DNA of 6,963 nt from Chloroflexota bacterium (lineage in GTDB: Bacteria > Chloroflexota > Dehalococcoidia > Dehalococcoidales > JAHJRU01). Numbering within the stretch: the first letter of the stretch is position 1; every line of letters begins with the position of its first letter. The notes under the pieces were generated by a model, which saw only the letters and a program-made list of their open reading frames with translations, had not been told where the DNA came from and ran no database searches. The stretch is taken from NCBI GenBank assembly GCA_018830745.1, contig JAHJRU010000066.1, positions 1 through 6,963 on the forward strand, in the 5' to 3' direction. Positions 1-6,073 of this stretch are shown piece by piece. The position numbers and the translations under genes were made by a program.

Positions 1-21
1 GGGTGAAATATCCTGCCCCTC

Positions 22-50
22 TTGATTTTTCTCACCTTTTGCCGTAGAAT
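22..50 (+). promoter_or_regulatory. Sigma70-type promoter of the tRNA-Ile gene
   Basis: TTGATT at 22-27 (4 of 6 matches to the -35 consensus) and TAGAAT at 45-50 (5 of 6 to the -10 consensus) are separated by exactly 17 nt. Transcription would begin near 57, about 8 nt before the mature tRNA end. The boxes and spacing are seen directly; use as a promoter is inferred. Confidence 0.6.
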
Positions 51-64
51 TAGATACGATTCGT

Positions 65-141
65 GGGCCATTAGCTCAGTTGGTTAGAGCACAGTCCTGA
101 TAAGACTGGGGTCTCTGGTTCGAGTCCAGAATGGCCCACCA
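65..141 (+). tRNA. tRNA-Ile (anticodon GAT), CCA encoded
   Basis: A full cloverleaf can be folded by eye. The acceptor stem is 65-71 with 131-137, all seven pairs Watson-Crick. The D stem is GCTC 74-77 with GAGC 87-90. The anticodon stem is 92-96 with 104-108, with loop CTGATAA at 97-103 and anticodon GAT at 99-101, which reads isoleucine ATC/ATT codons. The variable loop is five bases (109-113). The T stem is 114-118 with 126-130 around TTCGAGT. A138 is the discriminator and CCA follows at 139-141, so the CCA end is encoded. No rRNA genes are visible beside it, so it may be a stand-alone tRNA, although the window starts only 64 nt upstream. No clear terminator follows. Confidence 0.97.
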
Positions 142-250
142 TATTATTTCCCCCCTCTGGACGGCGGACGAAATAGCCCGCTCGCTGGTAGAGAATAGAG
201 TGCCCCGCCAAAAAGTAAGTACCCCGGCGGATGTTACCGCTGCCCCCCAG

Positions 251-281
251 TTAAAAGCCAGAGAGGGTGGTATTATATAAT
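251..281 (+). promoter_or_regulatory. Possible promoter for the beta-oxidation operon
   Basis: The 154-nt gap between the tRNA and the first operon gene ends in an AT-rich patch. A perfect TATAAT lies at 276-281, with TTAAAA at 251-256 as a weak -35 (spacer 19). The overlapping TATATA at 274-279 gives a 17-nt spacer. Transcription would start only 5-15 nt before the ribosome binding site. Read-through from the tRNA promoter is the alternative. The rest of the gap (142-250) is GC-rich with short imperfect inverted repeats, but no convincing terminator or riboswitch. Confidence 0.35.
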
Positions 282-287
282 AACTTC

Positions 288-295
288 GGAAGGAG
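288..295 (+). promoter_or_regulatory. Ribosome binding site that sets the crotonase start
   Basis: GGAAGGAG at 288-295 is a strong Shine-Dalgarno sequence. It abuts the in-frame ATG at 296 with no spacer but lies 6 nt before the in-frame ATG at 302, so translation should start at 302. Confidence 0.7.
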
Positions 296-301
296 ATGGA
301 T

Positions 302-1159
302 ATGGAGTACAAAGGACATAAATTTGAAAACATAAAGTTCGATACGGATGGACAGGTGGGGATTATCACGCTGAACAGGCCTGAGCGCCTGAATGCGCTT
401 TCTATTGGTTTGCAGAGTGAAGTGGAAACCGTGCTGGGAGAACTGGAGAAGGATGATGGAATCGGTGCCGTGATTATCACCGGCGGGCCGAGGTCAGATG
501 GCAGACCTTGCTTTTCCGCCGGGGCTGATATCAAGGAGATGCGGGAAAAGGGTGGAACCTATACCCAGGCAGCTATGGGGACACTGGAGGAGGGGCTGTT
601 GAAGACACTGACCACCATAGGTAGTAACAGGAATATGGCTTATCAGTCCTTTTGGAATAAAGTCCAGGATTTCAGCAAGCCCCTGATTGCGGCTATCGAT
701 GGGGTATGCACCGCCGGCGGACTGGAACTGGTGATGCGCTGTGACATTATAATAGTGGCGGAAACGGCTGAAATAAGGGACCTCCATTTGAAGACCCTGG
801 GTATTCTGGGTGGTGGTGGATTGCAAACCTGGCTGCCACGGCTGGTAAATCCCGGCAAGGCTAAGGAGTTAGTGTGGACCGGGGACCCCATTGATGGCAG
901 TGAAGCCTGGCGGATAGGGTTTGCCCAGAGGCTTTCTACCTCAGATAAACTGCTGGAGGATGCCATGGAGTTGGCTAAGAAAATCGCCGCTATGCCTCTC
1001 TTAGCTTTAAAGCTTTCCAAAATAGCCATAAATAACAGCCTGGACCAGGGTATTTATAATTCTCTCCGTTTCTCCGCCCTGTCCGAGTCCGTATTACGCT
1101 TGTTTAAAGCGGATGAGCAGACTAAAGCCAGGGAAGCCTTTGGCCAGAAGGGGGAGTAA
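302..1159 (+). CDS. Enoyl-CoA hydratase/isomerase (crotonase) family protein
   Basis: This 285-residue crotonase-fold protein probably acts on an enoyl-CoA or related acyl-CoA in the cytoplasm. The family signature is clear: NRPERLNAL near the N-terminus, the FSAGADIKEM oxyanion-hole loop at about 71-80, the second oxyanion-hole element CTAGGLEL at about 136-143, and the C-terminal helices. Numbered from the ATG at 302, Glu142 in GGLEL aligns with catalytic Glu144 of rat mitochondrial hydratase. A gap-free alignment puts His162 (in DLHLKTLG) where that enzyme has Glu164. The stretch between DIKEM and KPLIAAIDG is about 45 residues against about 24 in the rat enzyme, an insertion of about 20. 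Plain 2-enoyl-CoA hydratase activity is therefore uncertain, and a hydrolase or an unusual hydratase is possible. It is the first gene of the operon; the SDR gene starts 2 nt after its stop and has its ribosome binding site inside this gene. The family call is sure, the reaction is not. Confidence 0.93.
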   Translation: MEYKGHKFENIKFDTDGQVGIITLNRPERLNALSIGLQSEVETVLGELEKDDGIGAVIITGGPRSDGRPCFSAGADIKEMREKGGTYTQAAMGTLEEGLLKTLTTIGSNRNMAYQSFWNKVQDFSKPLIAAIDGVCTAGGLELVMRCDIIIVAETAEIRDLHLKTLGILGGGGLQTWLPRLVNPGKAKELVWTGDPIDGSEAWRIGFAQRLSTSDKLLEDAMELAKKIAAMPLLALKLSKIAINNSLDQGIYNSLRFSALSESVLRLFKADEQTKAREAFGQKGE

Positions 1160-1161
1160 AG

Positions 1162-1959
1162 ATGGACTTAGGAATAAAGGGGAAAGTAGTTATTGTAACC
1201 GGAGCAGGAAGGGGAATTGGACGGGAAATAGCGCGAGCCTTTGCTGAAGAAGGAGCCATACCGGTTATTGCTGATATTGCCAGAGATTCCGGTGAAGAGG
1301 CCGCCGGTGAAATAGCCACCGCTCTTGGAGTTAAAGCTGTGGCCATACAAACGGATATTACTGATAGAGAGTCGGTTAAACGGCTGGTTGAAAATACGTT
1401 AAGTGAATTTGGGCGGGTTGATATTCTGGTTAATAATGCCACCGTTATAGCCCCAGCCAAGTTTTTCAAGGACGAGACCTGGGAAGAGGTAGATAGAGAA
1501 ATCAGCGTCATATATCAGGGCTGCCTTAACTGCATGAGAGCCGTTATTGACCCGATGACCCAACAGGGAGGCGGATGTATCATCAGCATCCTGACCGATG
1601 CCGCCCGCATAGGTGAGCCCAGGATGGCTAACTACGGAGGGGTGAAGGGTGGTGTGGGTGCTTTTAGTCGTGCCCTGGCGAAAGAAGTAGCCGGTGACGG
1701 CATAAGGGTGAATTGTGTCTCTCCTTCAATGGCAATAACCGAATTATGGAAGGGGCGCCGTGAGGAGGAAAAAACAAAATTAGGGGAAGAAAAGTTTCAG
1801 GACCTGCAGAGAAAAAGGCTTAAACTTTATCCCCTGGGCAGGTTTGGAGAGCCCCGGGATATCGCCGATGCGGTGGTCTTTCTTGCCTCGGAAAGAGCCA
1901 GCTGGATTACCGGGCAGACCCTCAGCGTAAACGGGGGTTATGCCATCGGCCCCTGGTAA
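1162..1959 (+). CDS. Short-chain dehydrogenase/reductase (SDR), probably NAD-dependent
   Basis: This 265-residue classical SDR has TGAGRGIG at 13-20 for dinucleotide binding, Asp38 at the end of beta strand 2 (favouring NAD over NADP), Asp65, NNA at 91-93, the YxxxK pair Tyr158/Lys162, and a normal C-terminus (GRFGEPRDIADAVVFLAS, then VNGGY). Two members of the usual Asn-Ser-Tyr-Lys tetrad differ. Thr145 sits 13 residues before Tyr158, where Ser is expected. Ile117 (in SVIYQG) sits where the VNxxG Asn is expected. The motif SDA..GEP, common in acyl-CoA-linked SDRs, appears here as TDAARIGEP. It probably oxidises a hydroxyacyl-CoA alongside the HAD-family enzymes encoded downstream. Translation is likely coupled to the crotonase: GGGGGAG at 1150-1156 overlaps the upstream stop region, 5 nt before the ATG. 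The substrate is unknown, and reduced or altered activity is possible. Confidence 0.93.
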   Translation: MDLGIKGKVVIVTGAGRGIGREIARAFAEEGAIPVIADIARDSGEEAAGEIATALGVKAVAIQTDITDRESVKRLVENTLSEFGRVDILVNNATVIAPAKFFKDETWEEVDREISVIYQGCLNCMRAVIDPMTQQGGGCIISILTDAARIGEPRMANYGGVKGGVGAFSRALAKEVAGDGIRVNCVSPSMAITELWKGRREEEKTKLGEEKFQDLQRKRLKLYPLGRFGEPRDIADAVVFLASERASWITGQTLSVNGGYAIGPW

Positions 1960-1987
1960 TTTACATCAATCTGATTAGTGAATTAGA

Positions 1988-2722
1988 ATGGAGAGCATGA
2001 AAAAAGTCGTTATTATTGGCGGACAGACCGCAGCAAAGATAGGTGAGCTTTTTGCCAGTGCCGGGGTGAAGGTGGCTATCCTGGATTCCTTAACGGATAG
2101 CGCTGACGAGTTAGCGCGTGCCGATATAGTCATAGAAGCAGTCGATGGGGATGGGGGAACAAGGAAAGAAGTAATACTCAGGTGTGATGAGGTTATTCCA
2201 CCGGGGGCTATTTTGGCTACCACGGCTTCATCGGCGATTACGGAAACAGCGTCTCTCACCGGACGACCGGGTAAATTCATCGGATTGAACTTTACCTTCA
2301 ATCCTTTCCAGGAGGGTTGTCTGGTGCAGATAACTAAGGGACTGGAGACAGCGGCTGAAACCATCAAGACCTGCACCGACCTGCTGAAAGGGGCTGGCGT
2401 GACGGCTATAGAGGTGGCTGACTTACCAGGACTGGTGCTGGACCGGGTAATGGCATCGGCTATCAATGAAGCTGCCATTATGCATATGACCAAAGTGGCT
2501 ACCGTGGAGGATATTGACAGTGTGGCGAAGTCGTGCCTCAACTGGCCGGTGGGTCCGTTCCAATTTGCCGATGTCATTGGCATTGATAACGTGCTGGCTA
2601 CCCTGGAAATCCTTTCCCGTGAAGTGAGCCCTCGGTTTTTACCCTGCCGTATCTTCAAGCAAATGGTGGCTGCCGGGCGACTGGGGAAGAAAGCGGGCCG
2701 GGGATTCTACACTTACAGCTAA
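1988..2722 (+). CDS. Degenerate 3-hydroxyacyl-CoA dehydrogenase paralogue
   Basis: This 244-residue member of the 3-hydroxyacyl-CoA dehydrogenase (HAD) family is about 40 residues shorter than its neighbour and family norms. The C-terminal domain is intact in outline (WPVGPFQFADVIG at 186-198, then RLGKKAGRGFYTY at 231-243). The N-terminal domain is eroded: GxGxxG is replaced by GGQTAAKIG (11-19), and the helical segment after beta strand 2, which contacts CoA in this family, is missing. Aligned with the next gene, catalytic Ser is kept (Ser81), but His becomes Asn101 (GLNFTFNP, with one inserted residue), Glu becomes Gln114 (LVQIT) and Asn becomes Asp152 (PGLVLDR). The reading frame is clean, so this is not a decaying pseudogene. 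It is probably catalytically weak or a non-catalytic partner of the following enzyme. Start choice: ATG 1988 has no good ribosome site, while ATG 1997 follows GGAG by only 3 nt; both are possible. Confidence 0.85.
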   Translation: MESMKKVVIIGGQTAAKIGELFASAGVKVAILDSLTDSADELARADIVIEAVDGDGGTRKEVILRCDEVIPPGAILATTASSAITETASLTGRPGKFIGLNFTFNPFQEGCLVQITKGLETAAETIKTCTDLLKGAGVTAIEVADLPGLVLDRVMASAINEAAIMHMTKVATVEDIDSVAKSCLNWPVGPFQFADVIGIDNVLATLEILSREVSPRFLPCRIFKQMVAAGRLGKKAGRGFYTYS

Positions 2723-2731
2723 GGAAGGTTT

Positions 2732-3586
2732 ATGGAAATTAAGAAGATATGTGTCCTGGGAGCCGGACTAATGGGGCACGGCATAGCGCAGGTATGCGCC
2801 CAGGGCGGCTTTGAGGTCACTCTGGAAGATATAAAAGAAGAGTTCCTCCAGAAAGGGCTTGACCGGATAAAAAAGTTTCTGGATGGTAGCGTGGCGCGTG
2901 GTAAGACTACGCAGGAGGAAGCCGAGGCTGTGCTGGGCAGAATCACCACTGCCACCAGCCTGGAAGAAGCGGCTGGGGATGCTGATTTGGTGATGGAAGC
3001 CATAGTAGAGAATATGGAAATAAAGAAGGAGACCTTCAGGCAACTGGATAAGATATGCCCGGAGCACACTATTTTTGCCACCAACACCTCATACCAGTCC
3101 GTTACTGAGATAGCCACGGCGACTAATCGGCCGGACAGGTTCATGGGGATGCATTGGTTCAATCCGCCTCAAGTTATGAGGGGAATAGAGGTTGTCAAGA
3201 CGGAAAGAACTTCCCCGGAGACGGTGGCCATAATCACCAGCCTGTGTCAGCAGCTGGGGAAGGAGCCCGCCATCTGCCATGACTCCCCTGGCTTTATTGC
3301 TAACCGGCTCCTGCAAGCCTGGCGCACCGAGGGATTGAGGTTATATGACGAAAACGTAGCCTCGTTTCAGGATATAGATAAGGCACTCAAGACAGCCTAT
3401 GGTTTCCGCATGGGCCCCTTCGAGTTAGCTGACCTGGCGGGCATGGATGTGGTTATGGCTGGAAACGAGACGATGTATAATGAGCTGAGAAGTGACGTTT
3501 TCAAACCGCCCCGTTGTCTGGTTATGAAATTCAGAGCGGGGGAATTGGGCAGAAAAACCGGCAAGGGTTTCTATGAATACAAGTGA
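2732..3586 (+). CDS. 3-hydroxyacyl-CoA dehydrogenase (NAD-dependent)
   Basis: This 284-residue, full-length 3-hydroxyacyl-CoA dehydrogenase oxidises 3-hydroxyacyl-CoA to 3-ketoacyl-CoA with NAD; short-chain members are 3-hydroxybutyryl-CoA dehydrogenases. The N-terminal Rossmann domain has GAGLMG at 10-15 and Asp33 ending beta strand 2, which favours NAD. The catalytic set of the family is complete: Ser120 (NTSYQS), His141 (GMHWFNP), Glu153 (GIEVV) and Asn191 (PGFIANRLL). The dimerisation domain carries FRMGPFELADLAGMD (225-239) and ends in GRKTGKGFYEYK. AAGGAAGG at 2721-2728 precedes the ATG, only 9 nt after the upstream paralogue's stop. It supplies the third step of beta-oxidation for this operon, handing product to the thiolase encoded next. 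Chain-length preference cannot be read from the sequence. Confidence 0.96.
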   Translation: MEIKKICVLGAGLMGHGIAQVCAQGGFEVTLEDIKEEFLQKGLDRIKKFLDGSVARGKTTQEEAEAVLGRITTATSLEEAAGDADLVMEAIVENMEIKKETFRQLDKICPEHTIFATNTSYQSVTEIATATNRPDRFMGMHWFNPPQVMRGIEVVKTERTSPETVAIITSLCQQLGKEPAICHDSPGFIANRLLQAWRTEGLRLYDENVASFQDIDKALKTAYGFRMGPFELADLAGMDVVMAGNETMYNELRSDVFKPPRCLVMKFRAGELGRKTGKGFYEYK

Positions 3587-3595
3587 GGTGTAGAA

Positions 3596-4840
3596 GTGCA
3601 GGATGCAGTTATTGTTGGCGCCGTTAGAACGCCTATAGGTAATTTTGGCGGTTCTTTGAAAACCGTACCGGCCTATGATTTGGCGGCCCTGGTGCTTAAT
3701 GAAGTTCTGAAGAGGACCAAACTAGAGCCTGGCCAGGTTGGTGCGGTGATAATGGGGCAGAACTACCAGAGCGGTGAATACGTCAATATTGCCCGTATGT
3801 CCCTGCTTAAAGCAGGCTGGCCGGTGGAAGTGCCGGGTTTAAGCATAGACCGGCGATGCCCCAGCGGTTTGGATGCCATCTGCCTGGCGGCCATGATGGT
3901 GCAGACGGGAAATGCCGATGTTGTGGTTGCTGGCGGCGTGGAGAGCATGAGCACGGTCGAATTCTATCTCAGCGGGGATGTAAGGTGGGGGATAGGGGGA
4001 GTGGGTGATATGCCCCGGGGGCATGGTAGCCCTTCAATATGGGGCATACCCATGCACGACCGGATACAGCGCGCCAGAGTTATGTCTCAGCCCGAGGATA
4101 GATTCGGTCTTCTGCCCACCATGATGACCTGGGCAGAAACGGCCGCCCAGGAGCATAACATAACCCGGGAGGAAGTGGACGGATGGGCTGTATTAAGTAA
4201 CCAGCGGGCTTGTGCGGCGGCTGAATCGGGGAAGTTTGCCGAGGAAATAGTGCCGGTGCCGGTTCCACAGCGTAAGGGCGAGCCGTTGTTGTTCAGCCGG
4301 GACGAGCGCCCGCGTGCCGATACCAGTTTAGAGAGCCTGGCAAAATTAAGGGCGGTACTTAATAACGGGGTTTGCACGGCCGGTAATTCATCGGGAGAGA
4401 ACGATGGTGCGGCAGTTTGCGTGATAATGTCGAGGGAGAAAGCCGAGGCTTTAAATATAACCCCTATGGCTTATCTGAGAGCGTTTGCCTTTAGCGGGGT
4501 TGACCCGCGTTATGCCTGGAAAGCAGCGTCGACCGCTGCCGGTGACGTACTGCAGAAGACCGGCATAACACTTGACCAGGTTGACCTTATTGAAATACAC
4601 GAAGCCTTTGCTGCCCAGATACTGGCTAACTTTAAAGAGCTGGGCATAAGCGAGAAGGATTATGACAGAGTCAATGTTAACGGCTCCTGTATATCCCTGG
4701 GCCATCCTCTGGGCGCTACGGGAGCCAGAATTATAACCACCCTTCTTCATGAAATGCGCCGGCGGCAGGCAAGGCGGGGACTCGTGTCTATCTGCGGAGG
4801 AGGCGGCATGGGGGTAAGTGGTCTGCTGGAGAAGGCGTGA
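3596..4840 (+). CDS. Thiolase (acetyl-CoA acyltransferase), HEAF type
   Basis: This 414-residue, full-length degradative thiolase cleaves 3-ketoacyl-CoA with CoA to acetyl-CoA and a shortened acyl-CoA. The nucleophile is Cys88 in DRRCPSGLDAI. The C-terminal catalytic elements are His335 in EIHEAFAAQ, His370 in SLGHPLGATGAR and Cys400 in SICGGGGMG. AGNSSGENDGAA (262-273) is the usual pre-catalytic loop. Most thiolases have NEAF; HEAF, followed here by QILANF, is the form found in FadI and the mitochondrial trifunctional protein beta subunit, so this enzyme resembles the long-chain branch. CPSG is a variant of the common C-(G/S)-SG. The start is GTG at 3596, with GAGGTG at 3585-3590 placed 5 nt upstream; the stop of the preceding dehydrogenase overlaps that site. 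It is the last gene of the tightly packed operon. Confidence 0.96.
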   Translation: MQDAVIVGAVRTPIGNFGGSLKTVPAYDLAALVLNEVLKRTKLEPGQVGAVIMGQNYQSGEYVNIARMSLLKAGWPVEVPGLSIDRRCPSGLDAICLAAMMVQTGNADVVVAGGVESMSTVEFYLSGDVRWGIGGVGDMPRGHGSPSIWGIPMHDRIQRARVMSQPEDRFGLLPTMMTWAETAAQEHNITREEVDGWAVLSNQRACAAAESGKFAEEIVPVPVPQRKGEPLLFSRDERPRADTSLESLAKLRAVLNNGVCTAGNSSGENDGAAVCVIMSREKAEALNITPMAYLRAFAFSGVDPRYAWKAASTAAGDVLQKTGITLDQVDLIEIHEAFAAQILANFKELGISEKDYDRVNVNGSCISLGHPLGATGARIITTLLHEMRRRQARRGLVSICGGGGMGVSGLLEKA

Positions 4841-4898
4841 GTATTCCCTAAACGTATCTGATTCTTAACTAATTTCCAAGCAGTAATTTCACAATAAG

Positions 4899-4906
4899 AG
4901 GAGGTG
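4899..4906 (+). promoter_or_regulatory. Strong ribosome binding site of the flavin-reductase-like gene
   Basis: AGGAGGTG at 4899-4906 is a near-perfect Shine-Dalgarno sequence. Its AGGAGG core ends 6 nt before GTG at 4911 and supports that non-ATG start. The rest of the 70-nt gap after the thiolase shows neither a clear promoter nor a terminator, so co-transcription with the operon is plausible. Confidence 0.75.
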
Positions 4907-4910
4907 TAGC

Positions 4911-5519
4911 GTGAAAATCGATTTTGATAACCTGGACCGTCATGACTGCCATCAGTTATTAGTTGGCATGGTTACGCCGCGACCTATCGCCTGGGTTTCA
5001 ACCGTGGGCGAGGATGGCATCTTCAATCTGGCGCCCTTCAGCTTCTTCGGTGGCTTGGGTTCCAAGCCGCCTTTCCTTTACATATCCATTGGAAGCCGGC
5101 GTGGAGAAAAGAAAGATACGCTGAGAAACATCGAGTACGCCGGGGACTTCGTGGTTAACGTGGTAGACGAATCACTGGCAGAGAAGATGAACCAGACCTC
5201 GGCCAGTTATCCGGCCAGTGTCAGCGAGTTCACCGAAGTGGGGCTGACGCCTCTCCCTTCTGATAAGGTAAAGTCTCCGCGGCTGGCTGAATCGCCGATA
5301 AGTATGGAGTGTAAGCTGGACCGTATCCTTGAATTCGGCGACTCCATTGATGTAAACATGGTAGCCATTGGGGAGATAGTCAGAGCCCACGTGCGCGATG
5401 ATGTCCTTTCAAATGGTGTCGTTGACCCGTCAAAATTAAAGGCAATCGCACGGTTAGGTGCGGACTTTTACTGCCGTAGCGGGGACTTATTTGAAATGAA
5501 GAGACCAACTCACCCCTGA
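4911..5519 (+). CDS. Flavin reductase-like FMN-binding protein (DIM6/NTAB family)
   Basis: This 202-residue protein has the split-barrel flavin-binding pattern of the flavin-reductase-like family. It shows TPRPIAWVST at 22-31, NLAPFSFFGGLGSKPP at 39-54, KDTLRNI at 68-74, FVVNVV at 80-85, the EFxxxGLTPLPS region at 106-117, and the closing RLGADFYCRSGDLFEM at 181-196. Members bind FMN and either reduce free flavin with NAD(P)H or serve as flavin carriers in electron transfer. The protein is soluble, with no signal peptide or membrane segment. Length and both ends look complete. It follows the beta-oxidation operon on the same strand, which suggests but does not prove a role in reoxidising NADH from the two dehydrogenase types. 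The specific partner is unknown. Confidence 0.9.
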   Translation: MKIDFDNLDRHDCHQLLVGMVTPRPIAWVSTVGEDGIFNLAPFSFFGGLGSKPPFLYISIGSRRGEKKDTLRNIEYAGDFVVNVVDESLAEKMNQTSASYPASVSEFTEVGLTPLPSDKVKSPRLAESPISMECKLDRILEFGDSIDVNMVAIGEIVRAHVRDDVLSNGVVDPSKLKAIARLGADFYCRSGDLFEMKRPTHP

Positions 5520-5938
5520 CCTGTCTCCCCAAAAACTAGTTCGGTATCCTGGAAGGCGGAGTCTCTTCTTTTGACGACCACCTGCTCCCCCTTTGCCGGT
5601 TTCAATTCGTCGAGTATAGCGGCATCCCGGGTTCCCACTATGCAGGCGGGTATCCTGAGAAATTCCGCTCTTCTTATTGGTACGATGCGGTGCAGCTGGG
5701 TGAAGAGGTCTATCCCGGATTCCTCTCTAACCTGCTGGGAGTAGAAAACTGGCACCTCTAATTCGCGGCAGGCTGCCAGCAGCCGCACAATATTTGGTAT
5801 TATCTTATTATAGGCATTGAGGTCGGCACCGATAATGCCCCCGTATTTTTCATATGAACCCCCGGGCGTACAGTAGCTGTTCTGCATGTCTATTACTAAT
5901 AGAGCAGGGTGAAATAGATGTGTCTTTTTAGATGGCAT
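5510..5938 (-). pseudogene. Isochorismatase-family (cysteine hydrolase) gene, 3'-truncated
   Basis: This 142-residue product begins as a normal isochorismatase-like hydrolase. LLVIDMQNSYC at 13-23 carries the catalytic Asp17. A helix and strand follow (VRLLAACRELEVPVFYSQQV, 51-70), then VVVKRRDSAFQDTEL at 120-134 with the catalytic Lys123. Family members run to about 180-220 residues, with the nucleophilic Cys about 35 residues after this Lys. Here recognisable homology stops at TEL, about eight unrelated residues follow, and a TGA ends the frame 10 nt inside the convergent flavin-reductase-like gene. The catalytic Cys and the last part of the fold are absent, so hydrolase activity is not expected. 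The start looks functional, with GGAG 7 nt before the ATG. A deletion at the junction near 5535 is the simplest explanation. A stable truncated protein with another role cannot be excluded. Confidence 0.8.
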
Positions 5939-6014
5939 AGCTTCACTCCATTATTCGGTTTTGCTATTTGCTTTATTCAGGTCAAACGGGTGAATCGGTA
6001 TGTACTGCTTTAGA

Positions 6015-6020
6015 ATTATA
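6015..6020 (-). promoter_or_regulatory. Possible -10 box for the truncated hydrolase gene
   Basis: An exact TATAAT lies on the - strand at 6015-6020, about 75 nt before the ATG at 5938. The nearest -35-like TTGAAA (6041-6046) is 20 nt away, which is too far for a standard promoter, so this is a weak call. Confidence 0.2.
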
Positions 6021-6073
6021 TTGTACTTTGGTCGGTATCTTTTCAAGCTGGTTGGGATGAAATCTATGTAAAT

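Noticed and set aside
150..268. Imperfect inverted repeats between the tRNA and the operon as an attenuator or riboswitch
   Set aside because: The pairings (for example CTCTGG with CCAGAG) are only 5-6 bp, widely spaced and not followed by a T run; no known riboswitch core is apparent.
296..301. ATG at 296 as the crotonase start
   Set aside because: The ribosome binding site would touch the start codon; ATG 302, two codons later, has a proper 6-nt spacing.
76..534. 152-codon open frame on the - strand across the tRNA and the crotonase start
   Set aside because: Its end reads ILDSNQRP, the well-known artefact of translating the antisense of a tRNA gene. It also lies antisense to the 5' part of a clear crotonase gene.
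1975..2658. 227-codon open frame on the - strand
   Set aside because: It is fully antisense to the degenerate 3-hydroxyacyl-CoA dehydrogenase gene, whose protein family match is clear. The antisense product is Ser/Thr/Ala-rich and matches no family I recognise.
1988..2722. Degenerate dehydrogenase as a pseudogene or frameshifted copy
   Set aside because: The frame is open from start to a natural C-terminus, the changes are substitutions and a clean in-frame loss, and it sits tightly inside an intact operon.
5510..5560. Simple frameshift as the cause of the truncated isochorismatase-like gene
   Set aside because: Beyond the homology break the DNA is the 3' end of the flavin-reductase-like gene, and no frame on the - strand continues the hydrolase fold, so the rest is missing rather than shifted.
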